From: Pelagibacterium nitratireducens
Lineage (GTDB): Bacteria > Pseudomonadota > Alphaproteobacteria > Rhizobiales > Devosiaceae
NCBI RefSeq assembly: GCF_037044555.1
Contig: NZ_CP146275.1
Location: 1,530,501-1,594,500 of the forward strand
DNA length: 64,000 bases
Reading direction: 5' to 3'
This document shows positions 45,810 to 54,405 of this stretch, piece by piece. Within the stretch, counting starts at the first letter, position 1; each line of letters opens with the position of its first letter. The notes beneath the pieces were generated by a model. The model had not been told where the DNA came from and ran no database searches. It worked only from the letters and a program-made list of their open reading frames with translations. A program made the position numbers and the translations under genes.

Positions 45810-47420
45810 ATGGAAGCCTGGGCCGAGCGGTTGGGTCTGAGGACGGACCCGACGATATTTTTTGTTTCAGCGGGACTTACTGTCATTTTCGTTCTTTTGC
45901 TGGTCGTTGTTCCCGAACCGATCGGCAATTTCTTTGAGGTGACCCGTGCCTGGATCGTTACCAATCTGGGCTGGTTTTTCATTCTCGGCGTCAATGCCTG
46001 GCTGGGGTTTTTGATCTGGGCCGCCGTCAGCCGGCACGGCCATATCAAGCTTGGCCCGCGCGACAGTACGCCCGACTATTCCAATCTCTCATGGTTCACC
46101 ATGCTGTTTGCCGGCGGCATCGGCACGGTCCTCATGTTCTGGGGCGTGGCCGAGCCGATCAGCCATTTTTCAAGCCCGCCGATGGCGGGTGTCGAGCCGT
46201 TCAGCGAACAGGCGGCCAAGGACGCGATCTCGATCTCGATCTATCACCTGGGCCTGCACACCTGGACGATTTTTACGCTGCCCGGTCTGGCCTTCGGCTA
46301 TTTCATCAACCGCTATAACCTTCCGGTGCGGGTGAGCTCGGTGTTTTATCCGCTGCTCAAGGACGGCATTCATGGCCCCATAGGCAAGGCGATCGATATC
46401 GCCTCGATTCTCGGCACGCTTTTCGGCGTGGCGGTCTCTCTCGGCCTCGGTGCCTCGCAGATTTCGGCTGGCATTTCCGCTTTGACCGGGATGGCCGACG
46501 ATGTGCCGTTGACGGTGGGGATCCTTGTGGTGCTCACCGCCGTCGCGGTCGTTTCGATCGTGGCCGGTCTCGACAAGGGCGTGAAGTTGCTCTCCAACCT
46601 CAATATCGGCATGGCCGTGGGGTTGATGATCTTTGTTCTGGTGACCGGCTCGACCCTGTTTCTGTTTCGGGCGATCGTCGAGACGTTCGGGCTTTATTTC
46701 TTCAATCTGCCCAGGCTGGCGTTCTGGAACGACATGTTGGCCAATATCAATCCCACCAACGACCCGTGGGGCTGGCAGGGTGACTGGACGGTCTTTTACT
46801 GGGCCTGGACAGTGACATGGTCGCCGTTCATCGGCCTGTTCGTGGCCCGCATTTCGCGAGGGCGGACCATCCGCGAGTTCGTGTTCGGCGTACTTCTGGC
46901 GCCCTCGCTGTTCACCCTGATCTGGTTTGCGATCTTTGGCTGGCAGGCCATGGAAATCGATGGCATCGGTCTGGCGCTGCGCGAGCAGATGGGGCCGGCT
47001 GCCGGCGAATTGAGCCGGGCGGTCGGTGAATCGGTGCCGCTGGCGATGTTCGCCTTTTTCGAGCATTTCCCCCTGGCCACCCTCGTGCAGGGCATCGCCA
47101 TCGTCGTCGTCGCCATCTTTTTCGCAACGTCTTCGGATTCGGCCTCGCTCGTGGTTGATATGCTGTGCACGGGCGAGGCTGAGCCCGGCCCGGTGCACCA
47201 GCGCGTGTTCTGGGGCGTGGCGGAAGGAATGGTGGCCGTGATGCTGATCATCCTGGCCGGCGATCTGGGCCTCACGGCACTGCAGCAGGTGATTACGGTG
47301 GTGGGGCTGCCGATCTTCTGTCTGGTGTTCATGATGATCCCGTCGATCATCATGGGTTTCCAGATCGAAGACATCGACCACGTCACTGTGGGCCGACGGC
47401 CCAAGCTCGACCAGTTCTAG
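45810..47420 (+). CDS. BCCT-family betaine/choline/carnitine transporter
   Basis: 536 residues, about twelve membrane segments. SWFTMLFAGGIGTVLMFWGVAEP and the WTVFYWAWTVTWSPFIGLFVARISRGRTIREF segment are the BCCT signature of sodium- or proton-coupled uptake of quaternary ammonium compounds. These aid osmoprotection. The C-terminal regulatory tail is short, so osmotic activation like that of BetP is uncertain. ATG 45810 follows AAGGGAGG. No betaine-synthesis genes are adjacent. Confidence 0.92.
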   Translation: MEAWAERLGLRTDPTIFFVSAGLTVIFVLLLVVVPEPIGNFFEVTRAWIVTNLGWFFILGVNAWLGFLIWAAVSRHGHIKLGPRDSTPDYSNLSWFTMLFAGGIGTVLMFWGVAEPISHFSSPPMAGVEPFSEQAAKDAISISIYHLGLHTWTIFTLPGLAFGYFINRYNLPVRVSSVFYPLLKDGIHGPIGKAIDIASILGTLFGVAVSLGLGASQISAGISALTGMADDVPLTVGILVVLTAVAVVSIVAGLDKGVKLLSNLNIGMAVGLMIFVLVTGSTLFLFRAIVETFGLYFFNLPRLAFWNDMLANINPTNDPWGWQGDWTVFYWAWTVTWSPFIGLFVARISRGRTIREFVFGVLLAPSLFTLIWFAIFGWQAMEIDGIGLALREQMGPAAGELSRAVGESVPLAMFAFFEHFPLATLVQGIAIVVVAIFFATSSDSASLVVDMLCTGEAEPGPVHQRVFWGVAEGMVAVMLIILAGDLGLTALQQVITVVGLPIFCLVFMMIPSIIMGFQIEDIDHVTVGRRPKLDQF

Positions 47421-47440
47421 AAATATGCGGTCTTGAAAAG

Positions 47441-48136
47441 CTATTTTCGGAGAGGCGTCAGCGCCTCTTCGATACGGCTGTCAAAGCTGCGCCAGTTGTC
47501 CAGCGCTGCCGGATCGAAAGCCACGATTGCCGTGTTGCGATCGGAAAGGATCAGCACGCGCAGGCAGGTTCTGTCGCCGATTGTCATGGCGACCGGCGTC
47601 ATGCATTTGGCCACGAAGGGGTTGGCCGTCAGCGGGTCATACCAAACCGTCTCGCCCGACGTTCCGGCGTCGAGTTCGAGTGGCTTGCCGACAAGTCCGG
47701 GGACACCCGAAAGCTGGGTTGCTGCAAACTGGTGCAGATAGACGCTGTCGAGCAGCGCCGCGCTGGTGCGCATGCGTCCGCGCGGCATGATGGTGATCGC
47801 GACTTCGCTCAGCTTCCCGTTCTCGCCCAAGGGCAGGGCCAGCGTCAAATCCATCCGCTCGGCAAAACCGTCGCGGCGCTGGATCGGATCGGCCATCAAT
47901 GCGGCGGGTATCGCGTAACGCTGGGCGCCGATGGTGACGATGTGACTGGCCGAGGGTTCGGCGGCTGCCGCGTCGGCGGCCATCGAATCGAGCCAGCTTC
48001 GCACGCCATAGGCAGCTCCCAGGCCCGCCATGGCCACAATCAGCCCGACAGCAATCACCGTATAGAGCGCAGAGCCCGCCGTACGGGCAGGCAGGATGTC
48101 TCGGCGGGTGTCCGACAGGCTGTTCACATTAACCAT
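47441..48136 (-). CDS. Hypothetical membrane-anchored periplasmic protein
   Basis: 231 residues. One membrane segment at about 24-44 (YTVIAVGLIVAMAGLGAAYG) follows a short cytosolic start, so the remaining 185 residues are probably periplasmic. The domain (HIVTIGAQRYAIPAALM, DLTLALPLGENGKLSEVAI, FVAKCMTPV) contains two cysteines. I do not recognise the family, though the look is that of a conserved Hyphomicrobiales protein. Convergent with the BCCT gene. Confidence 0.65.
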   Translation of the reverse strand: MVNVNSLSDTRRDILPARTAGSALYTVIAVGLIVAMAGLGAAYGVRSWLDSMAADAAAAEPSASHIVTIGAQRYAIPAALMADPIQRRDGFAERMDLTLALPLGENGKLSEVAITIMPRGRMRTSAALLDSVYLHQFAATQLSGVPGLVGKPLELDAGTSGETVWYDPLTANPFVAKCMTPVAMTIGDRTCLRVLILSDRNTAIVAFDPAALDNWRSFDSRIEEALTPLRK

Positions 48137-48231
48137 AGATGCGCGTGAGCAATGACAACCAGTTTGGGGGCACTTATGCTTAATAAATCGTAAAGTCGGT
48201 AATCTGCGCCGCCCCGGCGCCGGAGGAAAGC

Positions 48232-48558
48232 GTGACGCATCTTATTTTGGCGCTGTTTCTGATCGCCGTGGGCATGAGCGTTGCCGGCACCGGCACCCAT
48301 CTCTACCAGCAGGTTGCCCGCAAGGTGGCCGAGTTCCGCGTCGAGGGCGCCAACGCGCTCGAGAGCCTGGTCAATCTGTTCGTGATGTTTATCTGCGGTC
48401 CCTACATGATGCTCAGGCTCGGCATGCGCGCCGACGCGAGCGGAAGGGCCTCCACCGTCAACGTGATGCTTGCTGCGGTCATCGCGTTCGGCTGGAGTTT
48501 CGTGACCGGAATGATGGTTGTGGGCACCTATATCTCGGTTCTCAAGGCCGCCGCCTGA
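48232..48558 (+). CDS. Small conserved membrane protein (DUF6949-like)
   Basis: 108 residues with three hydrophobic segments (about 3-20, 45-65, 80-102). YQQVARKVAEFRVEGANALESLVNLFVMFICGPYMMLRLGM is the most distinctive part. From memory it resembles DUF6949 of Hyphomicrobiales, an identification I hold weakly. Function unknown. Divergent to the preceding hypothetical gene. A half-perfect CtrA-like box (TTAA-N7-TAAA) lies about 50 bases upstream. Confidence 0.55.
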   Translation: MTHLILALFLIAVGMSVAGTGTHLYQQVARKVAEFRVEGANALESLVNLFVMFICGPYMMLRLGMRADASGRASTVNVMLAAVIAFGWSFVTGMMVVGTYISVLKAAA

Positions 48559-48559
48559 C

Positions 48560-48580
48560 GCCATGCGTCCGGCGCATGGC
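48560..48580 (+). terminator. Hairpin after the small membrane protein gene
   Basis: GCCATGCG (48560-48567) and CGCATGGC (48573-48580) pair perfectly, two bases after the stop. There is no T run, so it may be a processing or 3'-end stability structure rather than an intrinsic terminator. Confidence 0.45.
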
Positions 48581-48639
48581 AGTAATGCCTTGCGCTCGGG
48601 CGCCGTTTCCGGTCAAACGTGGACCCACGAACCCTGGAC

Positions 48640-48745
48640 CCGGTGAAACCCCGGGTGGCTCTTCCGGCCGCCGATCCGCCGGACAACTAAATCAAGTTTC
48701 CAGCTCTCCTGGACCGGAGTATTTCGCTCCGCTGGTTTGGTTCTC
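48640..48745 (+). promoter_or_regulatory. Candidate structured RNA leader of the SulP gene (possibly sul1-type)
   Basis: The bases before the SulP start contain three clustered hairpins: ACCCCGGGT-type (around 48643-48655), CCGG...CCGG (around 48666-48685) and CGGAG-TATTTCG-CTCCG (around 48715-48731), the last inside a longer ACC/GGT stem. I recall a sul1 RNA motif reported upstream of sulfate transporters in alphaproteobacteria; the position fits, but the match is untested. Confidence 0.35.
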
Positions 48746-48763
48746 AAAACATTCGGAAAATAA

Positions 48764-50248
48764 ATGACCTCATTGACCGCCTATCGCGCGCAGTGGTTTG
48801 GCAATGTGCGCGGCGATCTTCTGGCCGGCCTCGTTGTTGCTCTCGCGCTCATTCCCGAAGCCATTGCGTTTTCAATCATTGCCGGGGTCGACCCCAAGGT
48901 CGGCCTTTATGCATCGTTTTCAATCGCCGTCATCACCGCTATCGCCGGCGGACGTCCGGGGATGATCTCGGCGGCCACCGCGGCAACCGCCGTACTCATG
49001 GTCACGCTGGTGCGCGATCACGGCCTGCAATATCTGCTCGCCGCAACCGTTCTGGCCGGGCTGTTGCAGATCGGCATGGGCATGCTGAAATTGGGCGCCT
49101 TGATGCGGTTCGTCTCGCGCTCGGTGATGACCGGGTTCGTGAACGCGCTTGCGATTCTGATATTTCTTGCCCAGATTCCCGAGCTGACCGGTGTGCCACT
49201 GCTGACATACGTGCTGGTCGCGGCCGGGCTTGGCATAATTTATCTGTTTCCGATGCTGACTAAGGCCATTCCCTCACCGCTGGTCTGCATCGTGGTTCTG
49301 ACGGTACTTTCGATTTTTCTTGGTTTCGACGTGCGCACTGTCGGCGACATGGGCGAGTTGCCCTCGACGCTGCCTGTGTTTCTGATTCCGGATATTCCGC
49401 TAAACCTCGACACGCTCATGATAATCCTGCCCTATTCGGCAGCGGTTGCCGTGGTCGGTTTGCTCGAATCGCTGATGACGGCGCAGATCGTCGACGACCT
49501 GACCGATACTCCCTCGGACAAGAACCAGGAGTGCATCGGGCAGGGGCTGGCCAACACCGCTACGGGCTTTATCGGCGGCATGGCGGGCTGCGCGATGATC
49601 GGGCAGTCGATCATCAATGTGAAATCGGGGGGTCGCGGGCGGCTTTCATGCTTTGCAGCTGGCGTGTTCCTGCTGTTCATGATCGTGGTGCTTGGAGACC
49701 TTGTGGCCCGCATCCCCATGGCCGCACTGGTTGCGATCATGATCATGGTATCGATCGGCACCTTCTCGTGGTCCTCGATTCTCAACCTGCGCACCCATCC
49801 GCGCTCGTCCTCGATCGTGATGATCGCAACGGTCGTGACGGTGGTCTACACCCACAATCTGGCGATCGGCGTTCTGGTTGGGGTGTTGCTGTCAGGGATC
49901 TTTTTTGCCTGGAAGATCGCCCAGCTCTTCGTTGTGCGCTCGGAGATTTCAGAAGACGGACGCCATCGCACCTATGTTGTCGAGGGGCAATTGTTCTTTG
50001 CCTCGGCCGACGATTTCATGGCAGCCTTCAACTTCAAGGAGGTGCTTGAAACCGTCACCATCGACGTCAGCCGTGCCCATATCTGGGATATTTCGAGCGT
50101 TGCCGCGCTGGACATGGCGGTGCTCAAATTCCGGCGCGAGGGGGCCACGGTCGAGATCATCGGTCTCAACGAAGCCAGTGAAACGATCGTCGACAAGCTG
50201 GCTATCCACGACAAGCCGGGCGCCGTCGACAAGCTCATGGCACATTAG
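48764..50248 (+). CDS. SulP-family anion transporter
   Basis: 494 residues. Transmembrane domain (1-390) with [33 protein letters not shown] and [25 protein letters not shown] typical of SulP sulfate/bicarbonate/organic anion transporters; C-terminal STAS domain (about 405-494; [18 protein letters not shown]). The substrate may be sulfate or bicarbonate. Ten bases later follows a universal stress protein gene, a common pairing. A folded leader precedes it. Confidence 0.92.
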   Translation: MTSLTAYRAQWFGNVRGDLLAGLVVALALIPEAIAFSIIAGVDPKVGLYASFSIAVITAIAGGRPGMISAATAATAVLMVTLVRDHGLQYLLAATVLAGLLQIGMGMLKLGALMRFVSRSVMTGFVNALAILIFLAQIPELTGVPLLTYVLVAAGLGIIYLFPMLTKAIPSPLVCIVVLTVLSIFLGFDVRTVGDMGELPSTLPVFLIPDIPLNLDTLMIILPYSAAVAVVGLLESLMTAQIVDDLTDTPSDKNQECIGQGLANTATGFIGGMAGCAMIGQSIINVKSGGRGRLSCFAAGVFLLFMIVVLGDLVARIPMAALVAIMIMVSIGTFSWSSILNLRTHPRSSSIVMIATVVTVVYTHNLAIGVLVGVLLSGIFFAWKIAQLFVVRSEISEDGRHRTYVVEGQLFFASADDFMAAFNFKEVLETVTIDVSRAHIWDISSVAALDMAVLKFRREGATVEIIGLNEASETIVDKLAIHDKPGAVDKLMAH

Positions 50249-50258
50249 GGAGGCAATA

Positions 50259-51110
50259 ATGGGAAACAAACTTGTCGCGCTGGTCGATGGCTCGGTCTAT
50301 TCCAAAAGCGTTTGTGAAAATGCGGCCTGGCTTGCAACCCGGTCGGGCCAGCCGGTCGAGGTGCTCCATGTGCTGGGCCGGCGGGACGTGCCGGTCACCG
50401 ACCTGAGCGGATCGATTGCGCTGGGTGCGCGTTCGGCGTTGTTGGCCGATCTGGCAGACCTCGACGAACGCCGGGCCAGGCTGTCTCAGCAGAAGGGCAG
50501 GGCGATCCTTGAGGATGCCCAATCGATACTGACGGACGGGGGCGTGAAGGCGGTCTCTACCCGTCTGATGAATGGCGATATCGTCGAGACGTTGAGCGAT
50601 CTCGAAAAGGATGCCGAACTGCTGGTCATCGGCAAGCGCGGAGAGGGTGCCGATTTCGCCAAGCTGCATCTGGGGTCAAATCTCGAGCGTGTCGTGCGGT
50701 CGTCCAAGCGTCCGGTATTTGTGGCAGCCAGGAGCTTTGTCGATATCAAGACGGTGCTTGTCGCCTTCGATGGCGGGCCGAGCGCCATGAAGGCCGTGGA
50801 TTATATCGCCACAAGCCCGATCTTTGCAGGTGTGTCCATTCGCCTGCTCACCGTGGGTAACGAAAGCGGAGACGCATGGGCCAAGCTTGAGGCCGCCAAG
50901 GCCAGGCTTGCCACGGCCGGCCTCGACGTCACCGCAGACATTCAGGCCGGGCAAGCCGAAACGGTTATCACCCGGGTCGTCGAACAGGACGGTGTCGATC
51001 TGCTGATCATGGGCGCCTATGGCCATTCGCGCATAAGGAGCCTGTTTATCGGCTCGACCACTTCGGAAATGATGCGGTCGTGCAAGATCCCGGTGCTGCT
51101 GTTTCGGTAG
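50259..51110 (+). CDS. Tandem-domain universal stress protein
   Basis: 283 residues in two Usp domains. Domain 1 (1-150) has LVALVDGS and VIGKRGEGA; domain 2 (155-283) has TVLVAFDGGPSA and LLIMGAYGHSRIRSLFIGSTT, the complete ATP-binding G-x2-G-x9-G(S/T) motif. ATG 50259 follows TAGGGAGG. Co-transcribed with the SulP transporter and possibly modulating it. The long upstream frame overlapping SulP is out of register with it and is rejected. Confidence 0.9.
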   Translation: MGNKLVALVDGSVYSKSVCENAAWLATRSGQPVEVLHVLGRRDVPVTDLSGSIALGARSALLADLADLDERRARLSQQKGRAILEDAQSILTDGGVKAVSTRLMNGDIVETLSDLEKDAELLVIGKRGEGADFAKLHLGSNLERVVRSSKRPVFVAARSFVDIKTVLVAFDGGPSAMKAVDYIATSPIFAGVSIRLLTVGNESGDAWAKLEAAKARLATAGLDVTADIQAGQAETVITRVVEQDGVDLLIMGAYGHSRIRSLFIGSTTSEMMRSCKIPVLLFR

Positions 51111-51130
51111 CGCCAGCGAGCCAGAAAAAT

Positions 51131-51208
51131 GCCGGCATTCGGGGAGGAATGCCGGCTCAGTGAACACTCCTGTCGGGGAGTGAGAACGGATGCCCCGGTG
51201 GCGGGGCA
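51131..51208. repeat. Three consecutive perfect hairpins
   Basis: GCCGGCATTC/GAATGCCGGC (51131-51140 with 51147-51156), CACTCC/GGAGTG (51165-51170 with 51177-51182) and TGCCCC/GGGGCA (51191-51196 with 51203-51208) sit in a row behind the stress-protein gene, just before repeat family 1, copy C. They may act together as a terminator without a T tract. Confidence 0.6.
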
Positions 51209-51214
51209 GATCTT

Positions 51215-51320
51215 TAGAGCGTGTCCAGCAAAAGTGGATACGGTTTTGCGGTTCGGACACGCGACAAAACAAGGGTTTAGAGCCAAGGATTTGAGTCAAT
51301 CAAATCCTGAACGGCTCTAG
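51215..51320. repeat. Palindromic repeat family 1, copy C (short form)
   Basis: 106 bases from TAGAGCG to CGGCTCTAG. The first hairpin pairs GCGTGTCC with GGACACGC and CAAAA with TTTTG. The second pairs GGATTTGA with TCAAATCC inside AGAGCC/GGCTCT. The right end supplies the stop codon of the minus-strand BTLCP gene (51317-51319). Confidence 0.8.
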
Positions 51321-51946
51321 TAACCGGCGGTTGCAGTCACGATTTCGTCACGGCCGTCGACAATATCGACCCACTGGCCGGAATGGGCCTGCGACTGGCG
51401 CTTGAGGTAGGTGTAGGGGGTGTCGGTCCAGAGCTTGATGAGCCCTTCCTGATTATCGAGCACAAGGTCGCCCCGGTCGGTGCGCACCATCAGCACCGCA
51501 TGGCCTTCGCCATCGGGTTGCTTGACCACCGAGATCAGCAGATTGGCTGGGTTCCAGCCGCCCTCGATCAGCGCGGCGCGCTTGGCGAGGACAAAATCCT
51601 CGCAATCGCCATAGCCCGATGTGGGATAGGTCCAGAATTCCTCGGTGCCATAGAGGTCGCTGTCGCTCACGGCGGTTATGGTGGTGTTATAGTGGTTGTT
51701 GACGTCCTGAAGCTGGCGCCACAGATCGTCGCTAAGGGCCGCCGGTGCGGCCGCGGCCAGCGGCTGGCACTCATAGGGACGGCTCTGGCAGAATTCCATA
51801 TGCCCGACCGGAATGGAGGTCGTGCCGGCCGAGACCTCGGCATAGGCGAGCTCGAGACGGCTTTCCTGGGCGAGCGCAGGTGCGGCAGCTCCGGCGGACG
51901 CGATGAGGGCGACAAGGCCCGAAATAAGGATCGAATTGTTTTTCAT
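51317..51946 (-). CDS. Bacterial transglutaminase-like cysteine protease (BTLCP)
   Basis: 209 residues. Signal peptide ends near PALAQ. The papain-like triad is Cys115 in GYGDCEDFVLAKRAAL, His149 in GEGHAVLMV and Asp164 in LVLDNQ. The family includes LapG, the periplasmic protease that releases biofilm adhesins under c-di-GMP control, but many alphaproteobacterial members have unknown targets. ATG 51946 is chosen (GGGGAG upstream). Its stop is inside repeat copy C. A SleB hydrolase gene and a PilZ gene lie upstream on the same strand. Confidence 0.86.
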   Translation of the reverse strand: MKNNSILISGLVALIASAGAAAPALAQESRLELAYAEVSAGTTSIPVGHMEFCQSRPYECQPLAAAAPAALSDDLWRQLQDVNNHYNTTITAVSDSDLYGTEEFWTYPTSGYGDCEDFVLAKRAALIEGGWNPANLLISVVKQPDGEGHAVLMVRTDRGDLVLDNQEGLIKLWTDTPYTYLKRQSQAHSGQWVDIVDGRDEIVTATAGY

Positions 51947-52079
51947 TATCGTAATCTCCCCGACGGAGACCACGATAGAGGGTGGCAATTGCCCTGATAG
52001 AAAAATTGCCGCGCAGTTTTTAAGCGTGTTTTATCGGGTTGTTTTACAGCCCGTTAGGCATGTTCTTTCCGGTATCGAT

Positions 52080-52538
52080 TCAGCGCCGCGCGTAAAAGGC
52101 GTTGCCGCCCGCCACGAGCACATAATGCATGTTGCGATAGGGAAAGGTCAGCCCTGCGGTGTGGAAGTACATGGCGTCCTGCACGCCGGGATGGCGTTCA
52201 CCGCGCAGCACGCGGGTTGCCATCTGCGCCGCCAGGTTGAGGCTGCGCTGTTCGGTCATCTGCCGCGACAGCACGCCATCGGCGAACTGGTTTTTCTGGC
52301 CGACCACGCCGCAGACATCGCTGGGGAACTGGTGGGAATTGGCCCGGTTCATCACGACCGTGCCCACGGCCAGCATGCCGTCCGGGCTCGAGCGGTTGGA
52401 CTCGAAATACATGACGCGGGTCATGCATTCGTGCGGCGTTTTCGATCCGAACAGTCCGAACAGCGAAACGCAGCCGGAAAGGGAGGTGAGGGCGGCAAGG
52501 CTGACGGCAATCGCGGCAACCTTTTTTACGATACGCAT
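52080..52538 (-). CDS. SleB/CwlJ-type cell wall hydrolase, lipoprotein
   Basis: 152 residues. A lipoprotein signal ends in LTSLSGC (Cys23). The hydrolase_2 domain shows RVMYFESNRSSPDGMLAVGTVVMNR with the catalytic Glu, then CGVVGQKNQF, and ends in AYFHTAGLTFPYRN-type and GGNAFYAR strands. It cleaves peptidoglycan glycan strands in related proteins. Alphaproteobacterial copies act in growth or cell-wall turnover, not in spore germination. Confidence 0.88.
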   Translation of the reverse strand: MRIVKKVAAIAVSLAALTSLSGCVSLFGLFGSKTPHECMTRVMYFESNRSSPDGMLAVGTVVMNRANSHQFPSDVCGVVGQKNQFADGVLSRQMTEQRSLNLAAQMATRVLRGERHPGVQDAMYFHTAGLTFPYRNMHYVLVAGGNAFYARR

Positions 52539-52716
52539 GACTTTAGACCATCCAGAATACGCGGGTGGTTGCGCTTTCCGATCCCGCCCCCCAACGACCG
52601 GTCTCGCGCATGTTGGACAACATTAGACGGGCCGGGTTAAGGATCGGTTCACTACGAAAATTTCGGATTTGATCATCGGCCGGTGCGGCTGCAAACTCGG
52701 CACCGAGAGCGCCCGA

Positions 52717-53349
52717 TCAGTTGATCCGCAGGTTCTGCTGCACGACCGTCAGCATCTCCTGCACCGAGGCAAATTCGACCGCGATGCCGTCGGAGAAATG
52801 CCGGACCACGCGGGCCCGCATGCGGCCGAGCGAGATGGGGGTGCCGAGCGCGGGGCGAACCTCGATTTCCACCGCAGCGCCCGAGAGCGAGATGTCGGTG
52901 ATCTTGCAATTGTAGCGCCGTCCATCCTCGAGAACGATGGATGAGTGGCGAATGTCGGGCACCACGCGCTCGTGACGCCGGTCCTCGGGCAGGTTCAGGA
53001 TGTCCTTGTTGGCCAGCCAGGTCAGTTGGGCCGCCATCTTGTCGCGCCTGCGGGCCGAGGCGACGATATCCATGTGAAATCCGCCATCGATCAACTCAAA
53101 GATCGTGCCTTCGACGCGGCCCAGATAGTCGAGATAGATGATGACCTTTTCTCCGACCTTGCCGGAGACCGGAGCAATGACCATGGCGTCGCCGGGCGAC
53201 ATCTCGATGATCTGGCAGGGAAACTCGCGACGATCGGCCAGCATGTAACGGCCAAGCACGGAGACCTGAACACGTTGGAAACGGTCTGCATCTTCGCGCG
53301 GAAGAACGTCAGCCAGCGTCGTCCGAAGCGTTGTATCTTCGCTGAACAT
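52717..53349 (-). CDS. Tandem PilZ-domain protein
   Basis: 210 residues with two PilZ-like domains. The first (about 20-115) is degenerate, with DRREFPCQIIEMSPGDAMV. The second (about 122-205) has RRHERVVPDI and KITDISLSGAAVEIE, the RxxxR and D/NxSxxG c-di-GMP-binding pattern. No output domain is attached, so it probably acts by binding a partner. Located between a PAS_5 gene and the wall-hydrolase gene on the same strand. Confidence 0.85.
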   Translation of the reverse strand: MFSEDTTLRTTLADVLPREDADRFQRVQVSVLGRYMLADRREFPCQIIEMSPGDAMVIAPVSGKVGEKVIIYLDYLGRVEGTIFELIDGGFHMDIVASARRRDKMAAQLTWLANKDILNLPEDRRHERVVPDIRHSSIVLEDGRRYNCKITDISLSGAAVEIEVRPALGTPISLGRMRARVVRHFSDGIAVEFASVQEMLTVVQQNLRIN

Positions 53350-53444
53350 GTTGCGCGCCGCCCTGTTGCCTGTCGGTTTTCATACCAACAATATGCGCAA
53401 TAGCGTTAACGGACGGTAAGGGTGGCGATGTTTGACCCGCCCGT

Positions 53445-53573
53445 TAGAGCGTGTCCAGCAAAACCATGTCCTCGACGCGATCGGGAATGGAAACGGTTTT
53501 GCCGTTCGGACACGCGCCAAAACAAGGGTTTAGGGTCAAGGATTTGATTCAATCAAACCCTGAACGGCTCTAG
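53445..53573. repeat. Palindromic repeat family 1, copy D (long form)
   Basis: 129 bases from TAGAGCG to CGGCTCTAG, in the same orientation as copy C. It contains the extra central segment (around CCATGTCCTCGACGCGATCG, 53464-53483) shared with copy A. The last bases provide the TAG stop (53570-53572, minus strand) of the PAS gene. Confidence 0.8.
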
Positions 53574-54223
53574 TTCTTTCCGCCGTCGATAACCGAGAGG
53601 TGCGCGTAGCGGCGGGCCGAGTAGCCGGCGACGGTTGCGGGCATGGGGGTGGAGGGCCCATCGTTCATTGCCGCGGCGATGTCGTCGAGCATGGCGCTGC
53701 GATACCCTTCGGGGGTCACGGTGTCCTTGTCGTCGGGCCAGATCAGCCGCAGGCCGGTAATGCGCTGGTCGACGATAGGGTGGATGCCGAGCCAGTAGGG
53801 TGCGTCGAGCGCCGAAAGGCCACCCATCATCCGCGACGTCGTGACGCCGTTGTGCCGGAGCGGGAACAGCGCCATCTCGAATGAAAGCTTTTCGCCGCGT
53901 TCAGTACTGCCCTCGAATGTCACCAGGGCCACCGCATGGTCCTCGGTTACCGCCCGCATCAGCGTTTCGAGCGCGTCGTGATCGCGCACCGACCACAGGG
54001 CCGAGAAGGGCCGGGACTTGAGTTCGCGGCAATAGGTGGCGCAGATATGGGAGCCGGCAAGCCGGAAATTGAAATCGAGCCCGTCGCCGGATTCGAGGAT
54101 GAAGGTGTGGGCCAGCGCATCGCGAATCCGTGTAGGATCGATGTCCCGGCGCTCGGGCGTGGAGCGGGCACCGCGGATTTCGTTCCAGTAGGAGTAGAGC
54201 GTTTTCGTCGAGCGCTGTTGCAT
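53570..54223 (-). CDS. PAS_5-domain protein
   Basis: 217 residues. LYSYWNEIRGARSTPERRDIDPTRIRDALAHTFILE opens a PAS_5 domain, a variant PAS fold widespread in alphaproteobacteria, including MopJ-type cell-cycle regulators. The C-terminal 60 residues carry no recognised domain. ATG 54223 is preferred; the longer frame extends into the promoter region. A perfect CtrA-type box lies about 95 bases upstream in the divergent gap. The stop codon is within repeat copy D. Confidence 0.78.
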   Translation of the reverse strand: MQQRSTKTLYSYWNEIRGARSTPERRDIDPTRIRDALAHTFILESGDGLDFNFRLAGSHICATYCRELKSRPFSALWSVRDHDALETLMRAVTEDHAVALVTFEGSTERGEKLSFEMALFPLRHNGVTTSRMMGGLSALDAPYWLGIHPIVDQRITGLRLIWPDDKDTVTPEGYRSAMLDDIAAAMNDGPSTPMPATVAGYSARRYAHLSVIDGGKN

Positions 54224-54315
54224 ACCGGCAGACCTTAACAATACGATGCGGCGGCTCGTGATGAGCTCCCGCCAGGACAACGTTACATTGCCAAATCGGC
54301 TGCGTAAAAGCGCTC

Positions 54316-54330
54316 TTAAACAATCATTAA
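54316..54330. promoter_or_regulatory. Candidate CtrA box between PAS_5 and rhomboid genes
   Basis: TTAA (54316-54319), seven bases, TTAA (54327-54330), then GG and a third TTAA (54333-54336). It matches the CtrA consensus TTAA-N7-TTAA exactly, in the 182-base gap between divergent genes. Confidence 0.5.
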
Positions 54331-54405
54331 GGTTAATTTCCACCGGCCCGGTGTGGATAAGCCGCCAAGCCGGTACACCGCCGCTGCAAGACAAGGGAAA
54401 ACCCG

